This document shows, in pieces, positions 36,408 to 44,189 of a DNA stretch of 64,000 nucleotides. Every line of letters begins with the position of its first letter. The first letter of the stretch is position 1. The stretch is from Acidovorax sp. Leaf191. GTDB taxonomy: Bacteria; Pseudomonadota; Gammaproteobacteria; Burkholderiales; Burkholderiaceae_C. The position numbers were made by a program, and so were the translations under genes. A model generated the notes under the pieces. It did not search any database, had not been told where the DNA came from, and worked only from the letters and a program-made list of their open reading frames with translations. Where the stretch lies: NCBI RefSeq assembly GCF_001424425.1, contig NZ_LMPT01000023.1:2170-66169 (forward strand), given 5' to 3'.

Positions 36408-38189
36408 TCAATGGTTGTGCCGCGGCGTGTGTTCCGAAATCCGCCGGTAGTCCAGCGCAAAGTCGAGCGTCGCCCCATCCACCAGCTGCCCGGTCTTCTC
36501 GCGGTACAGCGCCTCCCACGGCGACTGGCTTTTGGGGATGGGCGGCGCGGGCAGCTCGCGGCGGCGGCGCTCGATCTCTTCGGGCGCCACCAGCGCGTCG
36601 CAGCGGCCGGCGTTCAGGTCGATGCGAATCGTGTCGCCGCTGAGCAGCCAGGAGAGGCCGCCGCCCACCGCGCTTTCGGGTGAGACATTCAGGATCGACG
36701 GACTGTCGGCCGTGCCCGACTGGCGTCCGTCGCCCAGCGTGGGCAGGGTGTTGATGCCGCGTCGGATCAGTGCGTCGGGCGGCTGCATGTTGACCACCTC
36801 GGCCGAGCCCGGCCAGCCGATGGGACCCGCGCCGCGCATCACGAGGATGCAGCCTTCGTCGATGCCGAGCGACGGGTCGTTGATGCGCGCGTGGTAGTCA
36901 TCGGCCCCTTCGAACACCACGGCGCGCGCTTCGAAGATGCCCTCTGCGCCTGGCGTGTTCAGGTAGCGCTGGCGGAAGGCTTCGGAGATCACCGAGGTCT
37001 TCAGGATGCCGAAGTCGAAGAGGTTGCCGTGCAGCACCAGGAAGCCGGCTTTTTCCATCAACGGTGCGTTGAACTGGAAGATCACCTCGCGGTCGCGCGT
37101 CTCGCGGCCCTGCAGGTTGTGGGCCAGGGCCTTGCCGGTCACGCTCAAGGCATCGGCATGCAGGCGGCCGGCCTGCAGCAGCTCCCACATCAGCGCGGGC
37201 ACACCGCCTGCGCGGAAGAACCGCTCGCCCAGGTATTTGCCGGCGGGCTGCATGTTCAGCAGCAGGGGCAGGTCGTAGGCATGCTGCGTCCAGTCCTCGG
37301 GGCGCAAGTCCACGCCCGCGTGGCGGGCCATGGCCATGATGTGCACTTGCGCGTTGCTGCTGCCCCCGGCCACGCTGACCACGGCCAGCGCGTTGAGAAA
37401 ACTCTCGCGGGTGAGGATGCGTGAAGGGCGCAGGTCCTCGTACGCCATTTGCACAATGCGCCGCCCGGTCACGTACGCCATCTGCCCGCGTTCGCGGTAG
37501 GGGGCCGGAATGGCGGCGCAGCCCGGCAGCGACAGGCCCAGCGCCTCAGCGACCGCGTTCATGGTCGATGCGGTGCCCATGGTGTTGCAGTGGCCGGCCG
37601 ACGGCGCGCTGCTGCAGGCGCGCTGCAAAAATTCTTCGTCGTCGATGTCGCCCGCGGCCAGCTGGCGGCGGCTGCGCCAGATCACGGTGCCCGAGCCCAC
37701 CAGTTCTCCGTCGTGCCAGCCGTCCAGCATGGGGCCGCCCGACAGAACGATGGCCGGTATGTCCACCGTGGACGCCGCCATGATGCCGGCCGGCGTCGTC
37801 TTGTCGCAGCCGGTGGTCAGCACCACCGCGTCGATGGGGTAGCCGTACAGGATCTCCACCAGCCCCAGGTAGGCCAGGTTGCGGTCGAGCGCAGCCGTGG
37901 GGCGTCGGCAGTTCTCGAAGATGGGGTGCACCGGGAACTCCATCGGGATGCCCCCGGCGTCGCGGATGCCCTCGCGCACGCGCCGCGCCAGGTCCACATG
38001 GATGCGGTTGCAGGGCGACAGGTCGCTGCCGGTCTGCGCGATGCCGATGATGGGGCGGCCCGAGCGCAGCTCTTCGGGCGTGAGCCCGTAGTTCATGAAA
38101 CGTTCGAGGTAGAGCGCGGTCATGTCCGAGCGTGCGGGGTCGGCAAACCATTCGCGGGAGCGGAAGGGGCGGCGGGGTGTTTGGGTCAT
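36408..38189 (-). CDS. IlvD/Edd-family sugar-acid dehydratase
   Basis: 593 residues, the size of arabonate/xylonate dehydratases. Iron-sulphur cysteines lie in the segments LSPCNRIH, LTTGCDKTTPAG and SAGHCNTMGTAST; other family blocks are GIAQTGSDLSPC at the start and GGLSWLLSGDTI near the end. It dehydrates an aldonate to a 2-keto-3-deoxy acid. The ATG at 38189 was chosen; the frame is open for 52 codons more but reads through a repeat element. Cluster context (TRAP transporter, SDR, two FAH enzymes) supports a sugar-acid rather than branched-chain amino-acid role. Confidence 0.92.
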   Translation of the reverse strand: MTQTPRRPFRSREWFADPARSDMTALYLERFMNYGLTPEELRSGRPIIGIAQTGSDLSPCNRIHVDLARRVREGIRDAGGIPMEFPVHPIFENCRRPTAALDRNLAYLGLVEILYGYPIDAVVLTTGCDKTTPAGIMAASTVDIPAIVLSGGPMLDGWHDGELVGSGTVIWRSRRQLAAGDIDDEEFLQRACSSAPSAGHCNTMGTASTMNAVAEALGLSLPGCAAIPAPYRERGQMAYVTGRRIVQMAYEDLRPSRILTRESFLNALAVVSVAGGSSNAQVHIMAMARHAGVDLRPEDWTQHAYDLPLLLNMQPAGKYLGERFFRAGGVPALMWELLQAGRLHADALSVTGKALAHNLQGRETRDREVIFQFNAPLMEKAGFLVLHGNLFDFGILKTSVISEAFRQRYLNTPGAEGIFEARAVVFEGADDYHARINDPSLGIDEGCILVMRGAGPIGWPGSAEVVNMQPPDALIRRGINTLPTLGDGRQSGTADSPSILNVSPESAVGGGLSWLLSGDTIRIDLNAGRCDALVAPEEIERRRRELPAPPIPKSQSPWEALYREKTGQLVDGATLDFALDYRRISEHTPRHNH

Positions 38190-38260
38190 GGATCGCGGTG
38201 TGTCAGCAGGAGGGACGGGCGCTGCGCCAGGGGGGGCATGTGTGAGGTCGAACCACCAAG

Positions 38261-38373
38261 CCGTTCGGGCTGAGCCCTTCGAAGCCATGCGCGGCGCGTC
38301 GATCAGACCCAGCCCGTTCGGGCTGAGCCCGTCGAAGCCTTGCACAGCGCTCCGACAGCCCTCAGAGAACGGT
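38261..38373. repeat. Palindromic dispersed element, copy B
   Basis: Two direct units, CCGTTCGGGCTGAGCCC at 38261 and again at 38314, each continuing TCGAAGCC, then a decayed inverse arm ending GAACGG at about 38372. It lies between dctP and the dehydratase gene. The structure looks like two insertions of one element. Confidence 0.75.
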
Positions 38374-38390
38374 GGGGCGGAGCAGAAAAA

Positions 38391-39398
38391 CTACTTGCCG
38401 CCCCGCACCTTGGCCAGTTCCGCGTTCATCTCGCCAGTGGTCTCCTCGCCGAATTCCTTGGCGTACTTGGTCAGCACCGGCTGCAGCTTGGCGCGCATCT
38501 TGGCCTGCTCGGCGGGTGCGAGTTCGGTCACCTGCATGCCCGCCTTCTTCAGCTCGCCCAGTGCGGTCTCGCTGAACGCGCGGATGGTCTTGCGCTCGAA
38601 CAGGGTGGCTTCGCGCGCGGCGTCCTGCACGATCTTTTGCTCCTGCGCCGACAGGCCGTCCCAGGTCTTCTTGGACATCAGCAGCACCCAGGCGCTGTAC
38701 ATGTGGCGCGACAGCACCAGGTGCTTTTGCACCTCATAGAACTTGCTCGACAAGATGGTGGCGGGCGGGTTCTCCTGGCCGTCCACGGCGGCCTGCTCCA
38801 TGGCCGAGTACAGCTCGGTGAAGGGCATGGGCGTGGCGTTGGCGCCCAGGGCGTTGAAGGTGTCGAGGAACAGGGGGCTCTGGATCACGCGCAGCTTCAG
38901 GCCTGCCAGGTCTTCCGCCTTGGTGATGGGGCGGCGCGAGTTCGTCACGTGCCTGAATCCGTTCTCCCAGAAGCCCAGGCCCACCAGGCCCTTTTCGGGC
39001 AGCTTGGCCAGCAGCTTCTGGCCGAACGGGCCGTCGAGCACCGCGTCGGCTTCTTGCTCGTTGTTGAAGGTGAGCGGCAGGTTCAGAACGCCAAACGGCT
39101 TGATCAGCGCCATCAGCGTGGAGCTGTCGGGCACCGTCATCTCCAGCGTGCCGCCGCGCAGGGCCGAGGTCATGCTCACGTCGTTGCCCAGCGAGCCGCT
39201 GGCGTACAACTTGGCCACCAGCTTGCCGCCGCTTTTGGCCGAGAGCTGCTCGGCAAAGTGCTTGACGGCCTGCGCCTGGGGGTGGTCGTCGTTCAGGCCG
39301 ATGCCGACCTTGAACACGTGGTCCTTGATCTGCGCCGACACAGGTGCGGCCATGGCGGCCAGCAATGCAGCGGCCAGGGCGAGTGATTTGAATTGCAT
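38391..39398 (-). CDS. dctP: TRAP transporter substrate-binding protein
   Basis: 335 residues. Signal peptide FKSLALAAALLAAMAAPVSA (cleavage near 22), then a DctP fold: HPQAQAVKHFAEQLSAKSGG, the ARG-containing helix-strand region with GLKLRVIQSPLF (arginine of this block binds the ligand carboxylate) and ENPPATILSSKFYEVQKHL. It captures an organic or sugar acid in the periplasm for DctQM. It is the first gene of the cluster, facing the LysR gene at 39578, and probably sits directly behind the regulated promoter. Confidence 0.94.
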   Translation of the reverse strand: MQFKSLALAAALLAAMAAPVSAQIKDHVFKVGIGLNDDHPQAQAVKHFAEQLSAKSGGKLVAKLYASGSLGNDVSMTSALRGGTLEMTVPDSSTLMALIKPFGVLNLPLTFNNEQEADAVLDGPFGQKLLAKLPEKGLVGLGFWENGFRHVTNSRRPITKAEDLAGLKLRVIQSPLFLDTFNALGANATPMPFTELYSAMEQAAVDGQENPPATILSSKFYEVQKHLVLSRHMYSAWVLLMSKKTWDGLSAQEQKIVQDAAREATLFERKTIRAFSETALGELKKAGMQVTELAPAEQAKMRAKLQPVLTKYAKEFGEETTGEMNAELAKVRGGK

Positions 39399-39416
39399 GG
39401 TGTTTGTCTCCGAATA

Positions 39417-39560
39417 TGGAATGGCTGGGGCACGGTGGAGCACTGCCCAAAGACGGTCCACCGGCGCCATCGGGTCTCTGCAGGACCCTCCCGACGCAGG
39501 CGAGAGATTAGGTTTGGCTGGGCGCCGGGTCCACTCACTTTTTTGCTAGCATCCATTCCA
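39417..39560. promoter_or_regulatory. Divergent control region with TGGAATGG inverted pair
   Basis: The 179-bp interval between dctP and the LysR gene holds TGGAATGG at 39417-39424 and its inverse CCATTCCA at 39553-39560, each next to one gene start. Such paired sites near both ends of a LysR divergent promoter are plausible regulator targets, though the 128-bp distance is long and a loop would be needed. Confidence 0.4.
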
Positions 39561-39577
39561 AATGCTGATGACTTGCC

Positions 39578-40546
39578 GTGGCCTCCACCCCTGTTTCGGG
39601 TAAACCCCTGTCGATGGCGCAGGTCTGTGCGCGGCTGCGCTTTCGGCACCTGCAGTTCCTGGACATCCTGGGCCAGACGCGCAACCTGCGCCTGACGGCC
39701 GAGCAGATGCACATCACGCAGCCGGCGGCCACCAAGATCCTGATGGACATCGAGGAGATCCTGGAATCGCGGCTCTTCGATCGCCTGTCGCGCGGCATGC
39801 GGCCCAACGAGCTGGGGCTGTTCACGCTGCGCTACGCAGCCAGCGCGCTCGCCGGCCACCGCAAGTTCGTCGATGAATTCAACGCGCTCAAGGAGGGCGG
39901 CCACGGCCACCTGACGATCGGCGCCATCACAGGGTCGGCCGCGCATGTGCTGACGGCGTCGGTGGCCGAGATCCAGCGCCTGCGCCCGCTGCTGGTGCTC
40001 AAGGTGCTGGAGCAAAGCAGCGACCAGTTGATCGTGTGGCTGGCCGAGCGCAAGATCGACCTGATGATCGGCCGCTTCACCGACGAGGCGCAGCGCGCGC
40101 AATTCCACTACGAACGCCTGTCCAACGAGCCGTTGCTGGTGGTGGGCGGCCTGCACCACCCCCTGCGCGGCGCGCGCGACCTGGACATGGCCGAGCTGTC
40201 GCACTGGCCGTGGATCCTGTACCCCGCGTCCACCGCGGTGCGCAGGGTGTCGGACGACATCTTCGGCCGCAACGGCCTGGCGCTCAGCTCGGGCGTGGTG
40301 GAGACCCCGTCGTTCCTGTTTGCGCTCCAGATGATGCAGACCACCGACATGCTGTCGCTGCAGCCCCAGGCGCTGGTGGAGCGGTACATCGCCAAGGGCC
40401 TGCTGGCCCGCATCCCTGTGGACCTGCCCGACCGCATGCCCGACTACGGCCTCATCACCCGGCTGGGAGAGTCGCCCACGCCTGCGATGCAGGCCTTCAT
40501 CGACGTGCTGCGCGAGGTGGCAAGCCCTGCCGCCGATGGGCCCTGA
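39578..40546 (+). CDS. LysR-family regulator, GbpR-like
   Basis: 322 residues from GTG 39578, or 310 from the ATG at 39614. The helix-turn-helix lies about 25-80: LRFRHLQFLDILGQTRNL, then ITQPAATKILMDIEEIL, whose Q-P-A-x-T-K-x-L form is typical of the GbpR/galactose-regulator branch often found with sugar TRAP or ABC systems. The effector domain follows. It is divergent from dctP and is likely the local regulator responding to the aldonate or its product. Confidence 0.92.
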   Translation: MASTPVSGKPLSMAQVCARLRFRHLQFLDILGQTRNLRLTAEQMHITQPAATKILMDIEEILESRLFDRLSRGMRPNELGLFTLRYAASALAGHRKFVDEFNALKEGGHGHLTIGAITGSAAHVLTASVAEIQRLRPLLVLKVLEQSSDQLIVWLAERKIDLMIGRFTDEAQRAQFHYERLSNEPLLVVGGLHHPLRGARDLDMAELSHWPWILYPASTAVRRVSDDIFGRNGLALSSGVVETPSFLFALQMMQTTDMLSLQPQALVERYIAKGLLARIPVDLPDRMPDYGLITRLGESPTPAMQAFIDVLREVASPAADGP

Positions 40547-40683
40547 CCGGCCTGGCTGTGGGCGCCGTGGGCACTCGGCTATCGATAACCAAAGGTTATG
40601 GAAAATGCCTTGCAGCCGCGCCCGCCCGCCCGGGCCGTTATGCTCTGCGCCCTTTCCCCGAATCTTCTGCAAGCCTTCTCTCC

Positions 40684-41166
40684 ATGCAAGACACCCCTGA
40701 CACGCCCGACACCATCCAGGAACCGCGCCGTTGGTCCGACGGCCAATGGACCGCGCAGGTCATCAAGAACGAGGATGACGACGGCTGGGCGGTGTCCATG
40801 ACGCTCAAGGGCGAGACGGAGCCCGCGCTGGTCGGCCCCTGGACCATGGGGCGCGACAAGAAGAACCCCAAGCCGCTCGACGTCTCGGCCTTCCACACCC
40901 TGGTCAAGACCGCCAGCGAGGTGCTGCGCCGCCATGAGCAGCAGTTGCATGCGCAGCTCAACAAGAACGTGTCGGTCACCGTCAACGGCCAGCGGCTGAA
41001 GGTGGCCCTGGCCATCGTGCCCGACGAAGAAGGCGCCACGGCCACGCTGAGTGCCCAGGACGATCTGGGTGAAGAACTGGCGCGGGTGCCGGCGCCGCCC
41101 ACCTTCAAGCTCACGGCCGCGAGCGCCACGGCCTGGGTGGAGGGCGGCTTCGAGAAGCCGCGCTGA
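40684..41166 (+). CDS. Conserved hypothetical protein
   Basis: 160 residues from the ATG at 40684. It begins with an acidic Asp/Thr/Pro stretch, then RRWSDGQWTAQVIKNEDDDGW, which reads as a strand-rich soluble domain, with a helix around ASEVLRRHEQQLHAQL and later strands. There is no signal or membrane helix. I recognise no named family, though the codon use and position (40-bp gap pattern, same strand) are those of a resident gene. It sits between the LysR gene and the FMN riboswitch. Confidence 0.65.
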   Translation: MQDTPDTPDTIQEPRRWSDGQWTAQVIKNEDDDGWAVSMTLKGETEPALVGPWTMGRDKKNPKPLDVSAFHTLVKTASEVLRRHEQQLHAQLNKNVSVTVNGQRLKVALAIVPDEEGATATLSAQDDLGEELARVPAPPTFKLTAASATAWVEGGFEKPR

Positions 41167-41276
41167 CGGGTTGATGTGCCTCAACGGTGGCGGCAGGGCC
41201 ATCGCGCAGGCGACTGCAGGGCACCAGGGTTTCCCCTAGAATCCGTGCGCCGGGCGGGATGTCTCCTGCCCGGCAG

Positions 41277-41450
41277 CGTTCTCAGGGCGGGGCGAAATTC
41301 CCCACCGGCGGTATCTGCAGGCAGATGTCTTTGCATCTGCACTGCAGCAGCCCGCGAGCGCCCGGGCCGTGCCAGCAGTGGCGGCGGCCCGGGGTCAGCA
41401 GATCTGGTGAGATGCCAGAGCCGACGGTCACAGTCCGGATGAAAGAGATC
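41277..41450 (+). ncRNA. FMN riboswitch (RFN element)
   Basis: The element starts with the conserved CTCAGGGCGGGGCGAAA, continues TTCCCCACCGGCGGTA, and ends with the joined helices GATCTGGTGAGATGCC, AGAGCCGACGGTCACAGTC and CGGATGAAAGAGA. These are the invariant junction segments of the RFN aptamer; the two variable stems (around 41321-41345 and 41350-41400) are present. It lies 206 bp upstream of ribH2. Downstream, GGCAGCCC/GGGTGCC and a TTTTTT run near 41508-41514 may be the termination platform. Confidence 0.95.
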
Positions 41451-41656
41451 GCGAAACCAGGGGCAGCCCGCAGGGGGGGTGCCGTGTGTGCTGGGTGCAG
41501 CGTGTCTGTTTTTTGTGTCCGCGGGGTGGTGATGCGTCACGGCCCTGGGGTCCGGCCGACACTGCGGCACCGGTGCGCGCGGCGCCGCCCAGGCACGGCA
41601 GTCCTGTTCGCGCGCCCTGATTCTGGCAATCCTTTCCTCGCTTTTGAGATAAGTCC

Positions 41657-42166
41657 ATGAATCAGTCCATTCCTTCCCAGACAGCCATCTCCGCCGCCAC
41701 GGCGCGCCGCAGCGAACGCGTCGCTATCATCTGCGCCGGCTGGCACCGGGACATCGTCCACCAGTCGCGCGATGCCGCGATCGCCGAGTTCGGCCGCAAC
41801 GGGCTGCCCGCCGGGCAGATCGAGCAGTTCGAAGTGCCCGGCGCCTTCGAGATCCCGCTCCTGGCCAAGCGCCTGGCGCAAAGCGGCCGCTACGACGCCA
41901 TCGTGGCCTGTGCGCTGGTGGTCAACGGCGGCATCTACCGCCACGAGTTCGTGACCACCGCCGTCATCGACGGCCTGATGCGCGTGCAGCTCGATACCGA
42001 CGTACCCGTGATGTCCGCCGTGCTCACGCCGCGCGACTTCCACGAGCACGAAGACCACCTCAAGTTCTTCCGCGAACACTTCGTGAAAAAGGGCACCGAA
42101 GTGGCCGACGCTTGCCTGCGCACCATGGCGCAGTACAAGGCGCTGGAGCCTGCGCACGGGGACTGA
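41657..42166 (+). CDS. ribH: 6,7-dimethyl-8-ribityllumazine synthase, type II (RibH2-like)
   Basis: 169 residues. Condenses the ribityl-aminopyrimidine with dihydroxybutanone phosphate, the penultimate riboflavin step. PGAFEIPL (61-68), NGGIYRHEF with catalytic His96 and TAVIDGLMRVQLDTDVPVMS identify lumazine synthase. AGWHRDIV (27-34) has the tryptophan where housekeeping enzymes have phenylalanine, and the VLTPRDFHEH region matches the RibH2 group of Brucella and Mesorhizobium. No ribBA or nusB is adjacent. The FMN riboswitch directly upstream should repress it when FMN is plentiful. Confidence 0.92.
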   Translation: MNQSIPSQTAISAATARRSERVAIICAGWHRDIVHQSRDAAIAEFGRNGLPAGQIEQFEVPGAFEIPLLAKRLAQSGRYDAIVACALVVNGGIYRHEFVTTAVIDGLMRVQLDTDVPVMSAVLTPRDFHEHEDHLKFFREHFVKKGTEVADACLRTMAQYKALEPAHGD

Positions 42167-42216
42167 AAAACCCCAACCCTCTGTGGCGCCCGGGCGTGCT
42201 GGCACGCGAGCGTCGG

Positions 42217-42256
42217 ATGCTATAAAAAATATAGCTATCAGCGCTTGATGCGCGAG
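42217..42256. repeat. Dispersed hairpin repeat, copy 4
   Basis: GCTATA and TATAGC (42219-42235) flank five A residues, followed by ATCAGCGCTTGATGCG. It lies between the convergent ribH2 and MCP genes. The ATAGCT and GCGCTTG cores match copies at 17541, 31061 and 47447, though the T-tail is missing. Confidence 0.6.
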
Positions 42257-42301
42257 CGGTCGCAGTCGATTGGTTTGAATGTCGACTGCACGCCAGGGCT
42301 C

Positions 42302-43828
42302 TCAGGCTGCAGCCAGCCGTGGCACGCCCCCTACCCGTACTCCGACGCCTGCGTGCTGCTCGCCCGGCGACAGGCGAAACACCGCCACCGCGTCCACCAG
42401 TTGCTGCGCCTGCACCTTCAGGCTGTCGGCCGCTGCGGCGCTTTGCTCCACCAGCGCCGCGTTTTGCTGCGTGGCCTGGTCCATCTGCATCACCGCCTCG
42501 CCCACCTGGGCCACGCCCGCGCTCTGCTCGCTGCTGGCTGCGCTGATCTCGCCCACGATGTCGGTCACCCGGCGGATCGACGCCACCACCTCGGTCATCG
42601 TGGCGCCGGCCTTGTCGACCAACGCGGTGCCTTGCTCCACCCGCTCCACGCTGGTGTGGATCAGGCTCTTGATCTCCTTGGCCGCGGCGGCACTGCGCCC
42701 GGCCAGGCTGCGCACCTCGCTGGCCACCACGGCAAAGCCGCGGCCCTGGTCGCCTGCGCGGGCGGCCTCCACCGCGGCATTCAAAGCCAGGATGTTGGTC
42801 TGAAAGGCAATGCCGTCGATCACGCTGATGATGTCGGCGATCTTCTTGCTGCTGTCGTTGATGCCCTTGGATGCACTCACGGCCAGCTGGTTGGCCTGGC
42901 GGGCGTTGTCGGCGTTGGCCTGCACGGTAGAGCTGAGCTCCTCCATCGATGCCGAGGTTTCCTCCAGCGCGCTGGCCTGCTGCTCGGTGCGGGCCGACAG
43001 GTCGTTGTTGCCCTGCGCGATCTCGGTGCTGGCGGCGGCCACGTTGTCGGCGTTGTGGCGCACATGGCTCACCACGCCGGACAGGCTCAGTTGCATGGCG
43101 TGCAGCGCGTTCTGCAGCAGCGCGATCTCGTCCTTGCCGCGCACGGGCTGGGCCACGGTCAGGTCGCCGCTGGCCACGGCCTGCGACACCCGCACGGCGT
43201 TGTCCAGCGGGTTCACCACTGTGCGGCTGAACGCCACCGCGCCGGCCATGCCCAGCGCACACACCACCAGGCTGATGGTGGTGGCCTGCCGGGCCGCGCC
43301 GGCTGCACCTGCCGCCACCTCGCTGCTGGCCTTGGCGATCAGGTCACCGGCCTGGTCCAGCAGCTGCGATGGCTCGCGGTCCATGCCCTGCACGGCCTTG
43401 TCGCCGGTCTCGGCATCGTGGCCGGCAGCCTTGAACGCCTCGAAACCCTTGCGATAGGCCACCCCCATGCGCTCATGCGCCTGGGCGAACTGCGCCACCC
43501 GGTCGCGCCCCGCGCCTGCGGGCAGGCTGGCCACCAGCTTCTGTGCACCGTCCTTGATGGCCTTCTCCTGTTTTTCAAACGCGGCCCAGTAGCGGTTGAG
43601 TTGCGCTGGGTCCTTGCCGCGCAGCAGCACGTTCTTCCACTCCTGCACCTGCACCTTGAAGTCGCTGAGCATGGCGGAGGCCAGCCGCTCATGCTCGAAG
43701 CTCTGCGCCACCGTGGTCTGGTAGGTGTGCAGCGCCTGGTTCAGGCGGCTGATGCCGAACAGCGCCGCCGCGAACAGCAGCAGCAATGCTGCGGTAAAAG
43801 CGAGGGGGAGCTTGAGACTGAGCTTCAT
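42302..43828 (-). CDS. Methyl-accepting chemotaxis protein
   Basis: About 508 residues from the ATG at 43828, which has CAGGAG six bases upstream. A membrane helix at 9-26 and another near 185-205 enclose a four-helix-bundle-type periplasmic domain (EHERLASAMLSDFKVQVQEWKN), followed by HAMP and a long coiled signalling domain with the hairpin tip ISVIDGIAFQTNILALNAAVEAARAG. Methylation-site glutamines/glutamates lie on both sides. Signals via CheW/CheA. No CheR-binding pentapeptide is seen at the C-terminus. The attractant is unknown. Confidence 0.94.
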   Translation of the reverse strand: MKLSLKLPLAFTAALLLLFAAALFGISRLNQALHTYQTTVAQSFEHERLASAMLSDFKVQVQEWKNVLLRGKDPAQLNRYWAAFEKQEKAIKDGAQKLVASLPAGAGRDRVAQFAQAHERMGVAYRKGFEAFKAAGHDAETGDKAVQGMDREPSQLLDQAGDLIAKASSEVAAGAAGAARQATTISLVVCALGMAGAVAFSRTVVNPLDNAVRVSQAVASGDLTVAQPVRGKDEIALLQNALHAMQLSLSGVVSHVRHNADNVAAASTEIAQGNNDLSARTEQQASALEETSASMEELSSTVQANADNARQANQLAVSASKGINDSSKKIADIISVIDGIAFQTNILALNAAVEAARAGDQGRGFAVVASEVRSLAGRSAAAAKEIKSLIHTSVERVEQGTALVDKAGATMTEVVASIRRVTDIVGEISAASSEQSAGVAQVGEAVMQMDQATQQNAALVEQSAAAADSLKVQAQQLVDAVAVFRLSPGEQHAGVGVRVGGVPRLAAA

Positions 43829-44189
43829 GGCGGACTCCTGAGGTTCCACTACAACGGCGCCATCGCACAACGCATCGGGCGCGGAGATGCAAGCTGCAAA
43901 GTCTCTGCAGGCCGGCCAGCGGTGACGCACGGCGAGTGAGACTTCCGATGCCATTATGGGCACGTGTGTAAGTTTTTGTGTGCGGAATTAACGCGGTTGC
44001 TGAAAGGTGCGCACTGCGCCGCAGTAAGATGCCGCCCGCGGTGCAAGCCGCGCCCGGGCCCGCGGGAAGGGTTGAACCCACTTGCCACTCCTGGAGCACT
44101 CTGCGTGTTCCGTGCCGAGCTGACCTTTCTTTTCATCCTTTGTGCTGCCGGAGTTGCGGGCCGTCGGCGATCCATGCACGGAGGTTCTC
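43829..44189. other. Divergent intergenic region
   Basis: About 360 bp between the MCP and ankyrin-protein genes. It contains GC-rich short hairpins (CCCGCGGTGC...GCCCGCGGG near 44035-44065) and CCTTTGTGCTGCC before the downstream gene. No conserved gene or recognised flagellar promoter was found by eye. Confidence 0.45.
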
